Assembly (NCBI RefSeq): GCF_002797895.1
Contig: NZ_PGES01000001.1
Coordinates: 744,001-808,000 of the forward strand
Direction: 5' to 3'
Source: Janthinobacterium sp. 67
GTDB lineage: Bacteria > Pseudomonadota > Gammaproteobacteria > Burkholderiales > Burkholderiaceae_D
DNA: 64,000 nucleotides
Below are positions 28,923 through 37,051 of this stretch, one piece after another. Positions within the stretch are counted from its first letter, which is position 1, and every line of letters starts with the position of its first letter. The notes under the pieces are model-generated. The model searched no databases, was not told the DNA's origin, and saw nothing but the letters and a program-made list of their open reading frames with translations. Made by a program: the position numbers and the translations under genes.

Positions 28923-30314
28923 ATGACGACACAATTCAATCGACGCAATTTCCTGTCCGCCAGCGCCGCGCTGGCCGGTGGCGCCATGGCCGGCAGCACT
29001 TTGCTGCCTGGCGAGGCCAACGCCGCACCCGCCGCCGGCCGCGACAAGGTCCGCCTGGGCCTGATCGGCACGGGCATGCGGGGACAGGTACTGCTGGCCG
29101 AACTGGTGCGCCGCGACGACGTGGAAGTGGTGGCCCTGTGCGACATCGAACCGATCATGCTGAAGCACGCGCTGGGCCAGGTGGCCAAGGCCGGCAAGCC
29201 GCGTCCGCGCACGTACGGCGAAGACCGCGACCAGAAAGCGTACAAGCGCATGCTGGACGCGGGCGGCCTCGATGGCGTGATCATCGCCACGCCGTGGGAA
29301 TTCCATGCGCCGATGGCGATCGCCGCCATGCAGGCGAAGATCGCCGTCGGCTGCGAAGTGGTGGCCGGCATCACCCTGCAAGACCACTGGGACGTCCTGA
29401 ACACCCAGCTGAAGACGGGCACGCCGTACATGTTGCTGGAAAACGTGTGCTACCGCCGCGATGTGATGGCCGCGCTGCAGATGGTGCGCGCGGGCCTGTT
29501 TGGCGAACTGCTGCACCTGCAGGGCGGCTACCAGCATGATTTGCGCGCCGTGAAATTCAACAGCGGCAATCCGGCCAAGCCGTATGGCGGCGGCGTGGAA
29601 TTCGGCGAGAAGGGCTGGTCGGAAGCCCATTGGCGCACGCAGCACTCGGTCGAGCGCAATGGCGAGCTGTATCCTAGCCACGGCATCGGCCCGTGCGCCA
29701 TGTACACCAACATCAACCGCGGCAACCGTTTTACGCGCATCAACGCCTTCGCCACCAAGGCGCGCGGCTTGCACGACTACATCGTCAAGCAGCCGGGCGG
29801 CGCGCAGCATGCGAACGCCAAGGTGAAATTCAAGCTGGGCGACGTGGTCACCACCACCCTGGCGTGCGAGAACGGCGAAACCATCATCCTGCAGCACGAT
29901 ACGAGCCTGCCGCGCCCGTACTCGCTGGGCTTCCGCGTGCAGGGCACGGACGGCCTGTGGATGGACTTGAACAATTCGATCCACATCGAAGGCGTCAGCA
30001 AACCGCACCAGTGGGATGACTTCAAGACCTACCAGGACAAATATGACCACCCGGTGTGGCGCAAATACGCGGCGCAGGCGGAAGGCGCGGGCCACGGCGG
30101 CATGGACTTTTTCGTCATCCACGCCTTTGTCGAAGCGCTCAAGGCGAATGCGCCTATGCCGATCGATATCTACGATGCCGTGACGTGGAGCGCCATCACG
30201 CCGCTGTCCGAACAGTCGATCGCGGCCAACTTCCAGACCCTGGACTTCCCGGACTTCACGGGCGGGCAGTGGAAATCGCGCAAGCCGATCTTCGCGCTCG
30301 ACGGCAAGTACTAA
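28923..30314 (+). CDS. Tat-exported GH109 family alpha-N-acetylgalactosaminidase (Gfo/Idh/MocA fold)
   Basis: 463 residues. A twin-arginine signal (RRNFLSASAALAGG, cleavage near ANAAPA at about 35) implies export folded with cofactor bound. A Rossmann domain carries VRLGLIGTGMRGQ (46-53) and ALCDIE for NAD. The middle contains LLENVCYRRDVMA and GGYQHDLRAVKFNSG, and the catalytic-region motif YPSHGIGP with His253. These are the marks of GH109, which hydrolyses terminal alpha-GalNAc by an NAD-dependent redox mechanism, as in the blood-group-A-cleaving enzyme. Other Gfo/Idh/MocA proteins share the fold, but this motif set with a Tat signal and the aga neighbourhood makes the assignment strong. 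It shares a transcript with the receptor upstream. Confidence 0.88.
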   Translation: MTTQFNRRNFLSASAALAGGAMAGSTLLPGEANAAPAAGRDKVRLGLIGTGMRGQVLLAELVRRDDVEVVALCDIEPIMLKHALGQVAKAGKPRPRTYGEDRDQKAYKRMLDAGGLDGVIIATPWEFHAPMAIAAMQAKIAVGCEVVAGITLQDHWDVLNTQLKTGTPYMLLENVCYRRDVMAALQMVRAGLFGELLHLQGGYQHDLRAVKFNSGNPAKPYGGGVEFGEKGWSEAHWRTQHSVERNGELYPSHGIGPCAMYTNINRGNRFTRINAFATKARGLHDYIVKQPGGAQHANAKVKFKLGDVVTTTLACENGETIILQHDTSLPRPYSLGFRVQGTDGLWMDLNNSIHIEGVSKPHQWDDFKTYQDKYDHPVWRKYAAQAEGAGHGGMDFFVIHAFVEALKANAPMPIDIYDAVTWSAITPLSEQSIAANFQTLDFPDFTGGQWKSRKPIFALDGKY

Positions 30315-30322
30315 GCCTGCAC

Positions 30323-30359
30323 AACCCGCTACCGCAGCAGTTGCCGTAGCGGGTTTTTT
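30323..30359 (+). terminator. Rho-independent terminator after GH109
   Basis: AACCCGCTAC pairs with GTAGCGGGTT, and the plus strand continues in a run of six T. It sits eight bases after the GH109 stop and closes the plus-strand arm of the GalNAc locus. Confidence 0.85.
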
Positions 30360-30442
30360 CTATCCACCCAGTTTTTCAACCGCGGCGCAGGCGCGCAGGC
30401 CCGTGTTCGCCCGCCGCAAAGCTGTACCACCAGGAGACGTCG

Positions 30443-31750
30443 ATGAAACACAGAAGTTCATTACTCTATGCCATCCTTCCCGCCATGCCCTTGCTGCTGG
30501 CAGCCTGCGGCGGCGCCACCGCCACGGGCAACGGCAATACGGCCTTGCTGGCGGCCAGCGTGGCGGCGCCCGCCACGACGGCGACCGTGGAACTGGCCGG
30601 CAACGCCTTCATCACCAGCGGGGATGCAGGCGCCGTCATCAACGAGCGCGGCCTGGCCGGCTGGAGCAGCCCCGATGCCGTCGCCAGCACGTATTTCCGC
30701 GTGGCCGAGGCGGGACCCGTGCAGGTGGCGCTCGACGCCAGCCTGGCCGATGGCGGCAACAGCACCATCCGCGTGAAGATCAACGGCACGCCGTTCGACG
30801 TCAAGCTGGCCGGCAAGGAGCGCAAGACCTATGCCGTCGGCACGGTCAATGTGCCGGCCGCCGGCTATGTGAAGGTCGACATGCAGGGCTTGACACGCGT
30901 GAAGGGCACGTTCGGCGACGTGGCGGCGCTGAAGGTGACGTCGAACGCCGCGCTCACCTACGCGAATGATCCCGCCAATTACTACTGGTCGCGGCGCGGC
31001 CCGTCCGTGCACATGGGCTATACGGTGCCGGCCAATACCGAGTATTTCTATAACGAGATGACGATTCCCAAGGGCCAGGACGCCATCGGCTCCTACTTCA
31101 TGGCCAATGGCTTCAGCCAGGGCTACATGGGCATCCAGGTGAAGTCGCCGAGCGAGCGCTGGATCTTGTTTTCCGTGTGGGACGCCGACAATGGCGCCAA
31201 GACCACCCTGGTCAGCAAGGGCGCCGGCGTGGTCGACAACGCCTTTGGCGGCGAGGGCACGGGCGGGCAGACCTATCTGTCGTATAACTGGGCGGCCGGC
31301 ACGACGTACCGCTTCATCACGCGCGCGCGGCCCGACGGCAATGGCGGCAGCGATTACTCGGCCTGGTTCTTCGCGCCCGAGACGGGCAAGTGGCGCTACA
31401 TCGCCACGTGGAAGCGGCCCGCGATCTCCACGTACCTGACGGGCGTGCATTCCTTCCTCGAGAACTTCATCGATACCCTGGGCTACACGGAGCGCCGCGT
31501 CCAGTTCGGCAACCAGTGGGCGAGGAAAGTTTCCGGTACCTGGTCGGAAGTGACGGCCGGGAGGTTCACGGGCGACGCCACGGCCACGAATGCACAGCGC
31601 ATGGATTATGCGGGCGGGCTGGAAAACGGCAAGTTCTACCTGCGTAACGGCGGCTTCTTCGCCGACTACGTGAAGACCAGCCAGAACTTCACGCGCCCAG
31701 CCACGGGCCAGGCGCCTGCCGTCGACGTGAGCGCCTTGCCGATGCAGTAA
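30443..31750 (+). CDS. DUF5077/DUF3472 lipoprotein
   Basis: 435 residues with CCAGGAG before the ATG. The signal peptide ends in the lipobox LLAAC (Cys at about 22), so it should be lipid-anchored. Residues about 45-170 resemble DUF5077, a carbohydrate-binding-like sandwich (AGNAFITSGDAGAVI, GLAGWSSPDAVASTYFRV). Residues about 170-420 match DUF3472 (YFYNEMTIPKGQDAIGSYFMANGFSQGYMGIQV, ILFSVWDAD). Such pairs are common in secreted proteins of glycan degraders; no enzymatic activity is established. It lies behind the GH109 terminator but in the same orientation, so it may be a surface glycan-binding accessory of the locus. Confidence 0.75.
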   Translation: MKHRSSLLYAILPAMPLLLAACGGATATGNGNTALLAASVAAPATTATVELAGNAFITSGDAGAVINERGLAGWSSPDAVASTYFRVAEAGPVQVALDASLADGGNSTIRVKINGTPFDVKLAGKERKTYAVGTVNVPAAGYVKVDMQGLTRVKGTFGDVAALKVTSNAALTYANDPANYYWSRRGPSVHMGYTVPANTEYFYNEMTIPKGQDAIGSYFMANGFSQGYMGIQVKSPSERWILFSVWDADNGAKTTLVSKGAGVVDNAFGGEGTGGQTYLSYNWAAGTTYRFITRARPDGNGGSDYSAWFFAPETGKWRYIATWKRPAISTYLTGVHSFLENFIDTLGYTERRVQFGNQWARKVSGTWSEVTAGRFTGDATATNAQRMDYAGGLENGKFYLRNGGFFADYVKTSQNFTRPATGQAPAVDVSALPMQ

Positions 31751-31753
31751 GTC

Positions 31754-32266
31754 TTACCCTGGCCGCTTGCCCGCCATCGCATCGATGCCGCGATAGTAGG
31801 CGAGCGGCCGGCCTATCGTCACGCCCATCAATGCCGCCGCCTGGATGATGTCGTTTGTATCGCGCCGGTACACGACCAGCGCATCCATTTCGTCGGAGCC
31901 GTTGCCGTCGATCTGGATCAGGTCATAGCCGCCTTCGTCCACGGCGCGCTGCGCCAGTTCCGTGTCCAGCCACTCGAAATAGGGCAGCACGCTGCCGCCG
32001 CTTTCCTTGAGCAGTGCGTAAGGGAAGTCGGGGAATTCGTCGAACATGTCCTGTATCTGTTCGTGCAGTTCGTCGATCTTGTCGCTCGACGCCATGTAGC
32101 CACCCAGCTGCGAGAGGAGTTCCAGCGCGTAGGCTTGCACATCGCTGTCGACCCATGCCTCGCGCGGCGCGGAGGGCGCCTCGGTGATGGCGGCGACGGC
32201 GTCGTCGAGTTCCTCGCCTTCCAGGTCGCCGCAGGTCAGCTTGGTCAGCAATTCGGATAGCTGCAT
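31754..32266 (-). CDS. Conserved hypothetical acidic protein
   Basis: 170 residues, no signal peptide or membrane helix, rich in Asp and Glu (GDLEGEELDDAV, DKIDELHEQIQDMFDEFPDF). The C-terminal half has mixed beta/alpha character (GGYDLIQIDGNGSDEMDALVVYRRD). The family was not recognised with confidence and no function is proposed. Its stop lies three bases from the convergent DUF3472 gene. AAAGG precedes the start. Confidence 0.65.
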   Translation of the reverse strand: MQLSELLTKLTCGDLEGEELDDAVAAITEAPSAPREAWVDSDVQAYALELLSQLGGYMASSDKIDELHEQIQDMFDEFPDFPYALLKESGGSVLPYFEWLDTELAQRAVDEGGYDLIQIDGNGSDEMDALVVYRRDTNDIIQAAALMGVTIGRPLAYYRGIDAMAGKRPG

Positions 32267-32364
32267 GTTTGCCTTTCAGGTATGGCTGCGGGGCCAGGGT
32301 GGCCCGCTTGTCGATGAAGTTGTAAATATTATCATTGCCCTTCACTTGGGCGGGCCGCAATCGC

Positions 32365-32742
32365 TCAGAGCGGCCAGGCCTGCTTGGTGACGGCCACGCC
32401 GACGATGTAGGCGAAGACCAGCACGGCGAGCGCGAAGGCGGTGCCGCGCACGGCTGGCGTCTTGCCCCGTTTCAGGGCGATGGTGCCCAGCACGATGTAG
32501 GCCACCAGCGCGCACAGCTTGGCGGCCAGCCAGGGCTGGCTGCCGGGCGACTGGCCGCTCCATACGGCCAGGGTGATGGCGCTGGCCAGCAAGGCCGTGT
32601 CGACCAGGTGCGGCAGCACTTTGACCCAGCGCTGCTGCAGGGCGGGCGAGGCGCGCAGCATCCACGCGCCGCGCAAGAGGAAAAGGCAACCGCTGGCGGC
32701 GGCGCAGCCCATGTGGAAATGCTTGAGGCTCAGATAGTCCAT
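32365..32742 (-). CDS. SirB2 family integral membrane protein
   Basis: 125 residues with four hydrophobic segments. LSLKHFHMGCAAASGCLFLLRG and LVDTALLASAITLAVWSG match the SirB2 pattern (an N-terminal H-x-x-x helix and LPH-x-x-DT). The family is conserved in Proteobacteria with unknown role. AGGGA precedes the ATG. It lies alone between two short minus-strand genes. Confidence 0.8.
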   Translation of the reverse strand: MDYLSLKHFHMGCAAASGCLFLLRGAWMLRASPALQQRWVKVLPHLVDTALLASAITLAVWSGQSPGSQPWLAAKLCALVAYIVLGTIALKRGKTPAVRGTAFALAVLVFAYIVGVAVTKQAWPL

Positions 32743-32826
32743 ATGTCCCTGCGGTCGTTAGTCAAAGTGGCGCCAGCATAGCCGCCTTTGGCGCGCCGCG
32801 CCATACGCCGTCGGAAGGACGCGCAA

Positions 32827-33273
32827 TCAGCGGCACCATTTCATGTACACGAGCTCCGGGTCTCCCTCGTCGAGATGGTCGATCTGGCCGCTGCGCATGA
32901 AACCCGCGCTGGCGAACAGCCGTTGCGCGGCGCCGTTGGACTGGTTCGTCGAGGTGAATATTTTGTCTGTCTGGCACACGGCTGCGGCGGCGGCCAGCAG
33001 GCGCACGCCCACGCCGCAGCGCTGATGCGCGGGCGAGACCACCACCAGCGAGACAAAGCCGTAATCGAAAAAATCGTCGCGCGTGAGGACATAGCCTGCC
33101 ACCTGGCCGGCCCGGATGGCCACCTGGCAGTGCCCCTGGCCGACGGCGGCGCGCACGGCCTCGCCCCGGCTGGGGTGCGCCTGCGCATACGCATCGCAGG
33201 CCAGCATGGCGTCCACGTCGCCCGGCAGCGCCGCGCGCGTGATGATCCCGTCTGCTTCGTGAATGTCTTGCAT
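32827..33273 (-). CDS. GNAT family N-acetyltransferase
   Basis: 148 residues from the ATG at 33271-33273, which has AAGGAG four bases upstream; a longer reading upstream runs into the gap. The acetyl-CoA-binding motif appears as SLVVVSPAHQRCGVGVRLLAAA (Q/R-x-x-G-x-G/A), followed by TSTNQSNGAAQRLFASAGFMRSG, typical of motif B. The substrate cannot be deduced. It is divergent from narK1 across a 225-base gap. Confidence 0.85.
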   Translation of the reverse strand: MQDIHEADGIITRAALPGDVDAMLACDAYAQAHPSRGEAVRAAVGQGHCQVAIRAGQVAGYVLTRDDFFDYGFVSLVVVSPAHQRCGVGVRLLAAAAAVCQTDKIFTSTNQSNGAAQRLFASAGFMRSGQIDHLDEGDPELVYMKWCR

Positions 33274-33360
33274 GCCGCTCCTTTTCTCCAGGCGCCGAGT
33301 GTGCCAAAAATACATGCGTTTGTAAAACACCCGCCATCCAGGCTAGGCATATGCCACGTC

Positions 33361-33390
33361 ATCTAGTCACTTTTGCCGATGCGGCTATCC
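33361..33390 (+). promoter_or_regulatory. narK1 upstream element shared with nnrS
   Basis: The sequence TCTAGTC-N2-TTTTGCCGATG (33362-33381) followed by GGCTATCC recurs upstream of nnrS at 48842-48861 with the same spacing and GGCTGTCC after it. A weaker relative, CTTGCCAATACC, is found about 115 bases before narG. The regulator is unknown; it does not match the NarL heptamer or the FNR palindrome. The rest of the 33274-33498 gap shows nothing else identifiable. Confidence 0.45.
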
Positions 33391-33498
33391 AGATTGCCTT
33401 TCCAGAATCACCCTGTGGCCGATAGTGCCTTTCGACTCCGCCACGTAAGCTGGTCGGGACGGCTGGCCAGACGGCCAGTGCATTCATGGAGAAACATC

Positions 33499-34800
33499 GT
33501 GGCTACCCTAGATGGCACTAAGAACAACAGTAGTAACAAGGCAGTCGAACCCGGCATGCGGCGCAAGCAGGCGTCCGTGCTGATCAGCAGCACCTTCGCA
33601 TTTACCATCTGCTTCGCCGTATGGATGATGTTTGCCGTACTGGGCATCCCCATCAAGAGCAGCCTGGGCTTGACTGAAACACAATTCGGCCTGCTGGCCG
33701 CCATGCCCGTGCTGACGGGTTCCCTCGTGCGCGTGCCCTTGGGCATCTGGACGGACAAATACGGCGGACGCCGCGTCTTCTTCTGGCTGATGCTGGCCAG
33801 CGTGCTGCCGATCTACCTGATCTCCTACGCCACCGCCTACTGGCACTTCCTCGTGCTGGGCATGTTCGTGGGCCTGGCGGGCGGCTCGTTTTCCGTCGGC
33901 ACGCCCTACGTGGCGCGCTGGTATGAAAAGGAGCGCCGCGGCCTGGCCATGGGCATCTTCGGCGCCGGCAACTCCGGTTCCGCGCTGACCAAGTTCGTCG
34001 CCCCCGGCATCGTCGCCGCCTTCGGCTGGCAGATGCTGCCCAAGGTGTATGCGGTAGCCATGCTGGCCACGGCCATCATCTTCTGGCTGTTTTCGTACAC
34101 GGACAAATCGCACCTGGCGCCATCGGGCGAAAGCTTCAGCGCGCAGATGAAGGTGCTGAAGGACCCGCGCGTATGGCGCTACTGCCAGTACTACTCGGTG
34201 GTGTTCGGCGGCTACGTGGCGCTGGCGCTGTGGATGACGAAGTATTACGTGGCCGAATACGGTTTTGATTTGAAACACGCGGCGCTGCTGGCCGCCTGCT
34301 TCTCGCTGCCGGGCGGCGTGCTGCGCGCCATGGGCGGCTGGATCTCCGACAAATACGGCGCGGCGAAAGTCACCTGGGCCGTGATGTGGGTGTGCTGGGT
34401 GTGCTTCTTCCTGCTGTCGTATCCGCAAACACAGATGGTCGTGGAAACCGTCACCGGTCCGCTGGCCTTCCATATCGGCCTGTCGCCGCTGTGGTTCACC
34501 GTGCTGCTGTTCATCGTCGGCATCGCCATGGCCGTGGGCAAGGCGTCCGTCTTCAAGTTCATCGGTGATGATTTTTCCGACAACATCGGCGCCGTCTCGG
34601 GCGTGGTCGGCCTGGCCGGCGGCTTGGGCGGCTTCATCCTGCCCGTGATGTTCGGCGCCCTGGTGGACTTCACGGGCGTGCGATCGAGCTCCTTCATGCT
34701 CCTGTACGGCACCGTCTGCGTCTCCCTCGTCTGGATGTATTTCTCGTTCAAGCCGCTGCGCGCGGCACCTACCAACCAACTCGCAGGAGCTAAAGCATGA
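33499..34800 (+). CDS. narK1: Nitrate/nitrite MFS transporter, NarK1 type
   Basis: 433 residues with 12 predicted helices. GTG at 33499 was chosen as start since GGAG lies eight bases upstream; ATG at 33553 (MRRKQASVLI) is the alternative. Nitrate-porter motifs are seen in AVWMMFAVLGIPIKSSLGLT, LVRVPLGIWTDKYGGRRV, GNSGSALTKFVAPG and GKASVFKFIGDDFSDNIGAVSGVVGLAGGLGGF. NarK1-type proteins are thought to act as nitrate/proton symporters that begin nitrate respiration. Its stop overlaps the narK2 start (ATGA), so both are translated together. Confidence 0.9.
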   Translation: MATLDGTKNNSSNKAVEPGMRRKQASVLISSTFAFTICFAVWMMFAVLGIPIKSSLGLTETQFGLLAAMPVLTGSLVRVPLGIWTDKYGGRRVFFWLMLASVLPIYLISYATAYWHFLVLGMFVGLAGGSFSVGTPYVARWYEKERRGLAMGIFGAGNSGSALTKFVAPGIVAAFGWQMLPKVYAVAMLATAIIFWLFSYTDKSHLAPSGESFSAQMKVLKDPRVWRYCQYYSVVFGGYVALALWMTKYYVAEYGFDLKHAALLAACFSLPGGVLRAMGGWISDKYGAAKVTWAVMWVCWVCFFLLSYPQTQMVVETVTGPLAFHIGLSPLWFTVLLFIVGIAMAVGKASVFKFIGDDFSDNIGAVSGVVGLAGGLGGFILPVMFGALVDFTGVRSSSFMLLYGTVCVSLVWMYFSFKPLRAAPTNQLAGAKA

Positions 34801-36182
34801 GCCGCTACATGATCAATACGTGGGAGCCGGAAACCCCGAGCTTCTGGCAAAACACGGGCAAGGCCACGGCCGCGCGCAATCTGTGGATCTCGATCCCCGC
34901 GCTGCTGCTGGCATTCGCCGTGTGGATGGTGTGGAGCGTGGTGGTGGTCAACCTGCCCAACATCGGCTTCACCTACAGTAACAACCAGCTGTTCTGGCTG
35001 ACGGCCTTGCCGGGCCTGTCCGGCGCCACCTTGCGCATCTTTTATTCATTCATGGTGCCGATCTTCGGCGGGCGCCGCTGGACGGCCATTTCCACGGGTT
35101 CGCTCCTGATTCCCGCCATCGGCATCGGCCTGGCCGTGCAGGATGTGAACACGGGCTACCCGACCATGCTGATCCTGGCCCTGCTGTGCGGCTTCGGCGG
35201 CGGCAATTTCGCTTCGTCGATGGCCAACATCAGCTTTTTCTATCCGAAGGCAAGCAAGGGTTTCGCGCTGGGCATGAATGCGGGCCTGGGCAACTTGGGC
35301 GTGTCGGTGGTGCAGTTCGTCGTGCCGCTGGTGATCACGTTTGCCGTCTTCGGCGCCTGGGGTGGCGATTCGCTCACCTGGGTCAAGAATGGCGTGAGCA
35401 AGGAGATGTGGCTGCAAAACGCGGGCTTCATCTGGGTGCCGTTCATCGCGCTGTCGACCTTGCTGGCCTGGTTCGGCATGAATGACCTGGCATCGGCCAA
35501 GGCGTCGTTTTCCGAGCAGGCCGTGATCTTCAAGCGCAAGCACAACTGGCTCATGTGCTGGCTGTACACGGGCACCTTCGGCTCCTTCATCGGTTATTCG
35601 GCCGCGTTTCCGCTGCTGATCAAGATCCAGTTCCCCGACGTGAACCCGCTCGATTACGCCTTCCTCGGCCCCCTCGTCGGTGCCCTGGCGCGCGTCGCCG
35701 GCGGCGTGATTTCCGACAAACTGGGCGGCGCCAGAGTCACCCTGTGGTCCTTCCTGCTGATGATAGCCGCCGTGCTGGGCGTGCTGTACTTCATGCCGCA
35801 AGGCGGAGTGGGTGGCAGTTTCAATGGCTTCTTCTGGATGTTCATGCTGCTGTTCGCCGGCACGGGCATCGGCAACGCGTCGACCTTCCGCATGATCCCC
35901 GTGATCTTTTTGACCGAACACCAGCGCGCTGCGGCCGGCAAGGGCAAGGCGGCGCAGGAGCAAGCCATCGTCGACGCCAACAAGGAAGGCGCCGCCGTCC
36001 TGGGCTTCACGTCGGCCGTGGCGGCCTACGGCGCCTTCTTCATCCCGAAAAGCTATGGCACCTCGATTGCGCTGACGGGCAGCCCCGACGCGGCCCTGTG
36101 GTGCTTCATCGGCTTTTATGTCAGCTGCATCGCGATCACCTGGTGGTGCTATGCGCGCAAGAACGCGCCTATGCCTTGCTAG
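34797..36182 (+). CDS. narK2: Nitrate/nitrite antiporter, NarK2 type
   Basis: 461 residues. The closest match is E. coli-like NarK: FAVWMVWSVVVVNLPNIGF, LTALPGLSGATLRIFYSFMVPIFGGRRWT and GLGNLGVSVVQFVVPLV, with a loop in the C-terminal half (about 370-400) that is typical of NarK2. It probably exchanges external nitrate for internal nitrite. Translation is coupled to narK1 by a 4-base overlap. In several denitrifiers the two proteins are fused; here they are separate but adjacent. Confidence 0.9.
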   Translation: MSRYMINTWEPETPSFWQNTGKATAARNLWISIPALLLAFAVWMVWSVVVVNLPNIGFTYSNNQLFWLTALPGLSGATLRIFYSFMVPIFGGRRWTAISTGSLLIPAIGIGLAVQDVNTGYPTMLILALLCGFGGGNFASSMANISFFYPKASKGFALGMNAGLGNLGVSVVQFVVPLVITFAVFGAWGGDSLTWVKNGVSKEMWLQNAGFIWVPFIALSTLLAWFGMNDLASAKASFSEQAVIFKRKHNWLMCWLYTGTFGSFIGYSAAFPLLIKIQFPDVNPLDYAFLGPLVGALARVAGGVISDKLGGARVTLWSFLLMIAAVLGVLYFMPQGGVGGSFNGFFWMFMLLFAGTGIGNASTFRMIPVIFLTEHQRAAAGKGKAAQEQAIVDANKEGAAVLGFTSAVAAYGAFFIPKSYGTSIALTGSPDAALWCFIGFYVSCIAITWWCYARKNAPMPC

Positions 36183-36192
36183 TCAGCGTCAG

Positions 36193-36223
36193 AACGCCGG
36201 GCGAGTCCTGCTTGCCCGGCGTT
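36193..36223 (+). other. Hairpin after narK2
   Basis: AACGCCGGGC and GCCCGGCGTT form a perfect 10-base stem with an 11-base loop, 11 bases after the narK2 stop. There is no T-tract, so it may be a partial terminator or mRNA-stabilising structure before the carbonic anhydrase gene. Confidence 0.5.
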
Positions 36224-36243
36224 GAACACAGTAAGAGGTAGTC

Positions 36244-36936
36244 ATGGAAGAACTGGAAAAATTCGTCAACGGCTTCAGCCTGTTTCAACAGCAGTATTTC
36301 AGCGAGCCGCAAACCTTGTACGACAGCCTGCGCGACGGGCAGCGGCCCTCGACCCTGCTCATCGGCTGCTGCGATTCAAGGGTCGACCCCATGCTGCTGA
36401 CGGGCAGCGACCCGGGCGACATGTTCGTCGTGCGCAATATCGCCAACCTCGTGCCGCCGTGCACGCCCGAGGCGCCACCCGGCGTCAGTTCGGCCATCGA
36501 GTTCGCCGTCTGCAAGCTCGAAGTGGCGAGGGTCATCGTGCTCGGACATGCGCGCTGCGGCGGCATCCGCGCGCTGCTGGAACCGCAGCCGCGCGCGGAG
36601 GGGCAGGAAACGGACTTCGTGGGACAGTGGATGCGCATCGCCGAACCGGTGGCGCAAAGAGTGCGGCGCGAGCTGGCGCACCGCTCGTCGGCGGAACAGC
36701 ACCACGCGTGCGAACTGGCCAGCATATTGCAGTCGCTGGACAATCTGCTCACCTACCCGTGGCTCAAGCGCCGGGTGGAGCAGGGTGTGTTGAAATTGCA
36801 TGGATGGTATTTCGACATCGACAGCGGGGCGCTGATGGCGTATTCGGCGCGCCAGCAGCAGTTCTTGCCCCTCGTGTGTCCAATAGAAAGGGCGCGTCAT
36901 TTGCACGAGCGCCCTTGGCCCGATGCGGGCAGGTAA
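36244..36936 (+). CDS. can: Beta-class carbonic anhydrase
   Basis: 230 residues. Zinc ligands follow the beta-class pattern: Cys42 in LIGCCDSRVDP with the catalytic Asp44-Arg46 dyad, and His102-Cys105 in LGHARCGG. VVRNIANLVPP and SSAIEFAV are also typical. It interconverts CO2 and bicarbonate in the cytoplasm. AAGAGGTAG precedes the ATG. It sits between narK2 and narG in the same orientation, so it may support pH or bicarbonate supply during anaerobic growth, but that link is only positional. Confidence 0.93.
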   Translation: MEELEKFVNGFSLFQQQYFSEPQTLYDSLRDGQRPSTLLIGCCDSRVDPMLLTGSDPGDMFVVRNIANLVPPCTPEAPPGVSSAIEFAVCKLEVARVIVLGHARCGGIRALLEPQPRAEGQETDFVGQWMRIAEPVAQRVRRELAHRSSAEQHHACELASILQSLDNLLTYPWLKRRVEQGVLKLHGWYFDIDSGALMAYSARQQQFLPLVCPIERARHLHERPWPDAGR

Positions 36937-37042
36937 TCCGAAACGTGCCGCCAACAAGGTGTCGGATTACGCTACGCTAATCCGACCTACCTTGCTCTAC
37001 ATCAATCACGTAGGTCGGATTAGGCCGCAGGCCGTCATCCGA
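36933..37042. repeat. REP-like palindromic intergenic repeat
   Basis: Starting at the carbonic anhydrase stop, GTAATCCGA is followed by a hairpin GTCGGATTA-N8-TAATCCGAC (36961-36986), an ACCTAC/GTAGGT pair (36985-37014), and a second hairpin GTCGGAT-N16-ATCCGAC (37014-37042). The GTCGGATTA palindrome is a common dispersed repeat of Gram-negative genomes. It separates two convergent genes and could act as a bidirectional transcription end or a RAYT-type mobile unit remnant. Confidence 0.8.
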
Positions 37043-37051
37043 CAAGTTCCG

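Noticed and set aside
22355..30122. Very long open frames on the minus strand opposite the two receptor genes and GH109 (over 1200 residues each)
   Set aside because: They are antisense to genes with clear domains, are rich in Arg, Ala, His and Gly as expected from high-GC shadow frames, and show no recognisable domain.
36992..37005. A second FNR-like sequence, TTGCTCTACATCAA
   Set aside because: It is inside a palindromic repeat and downstream of both flanking genes, so it cannot regulate either in the usual way.
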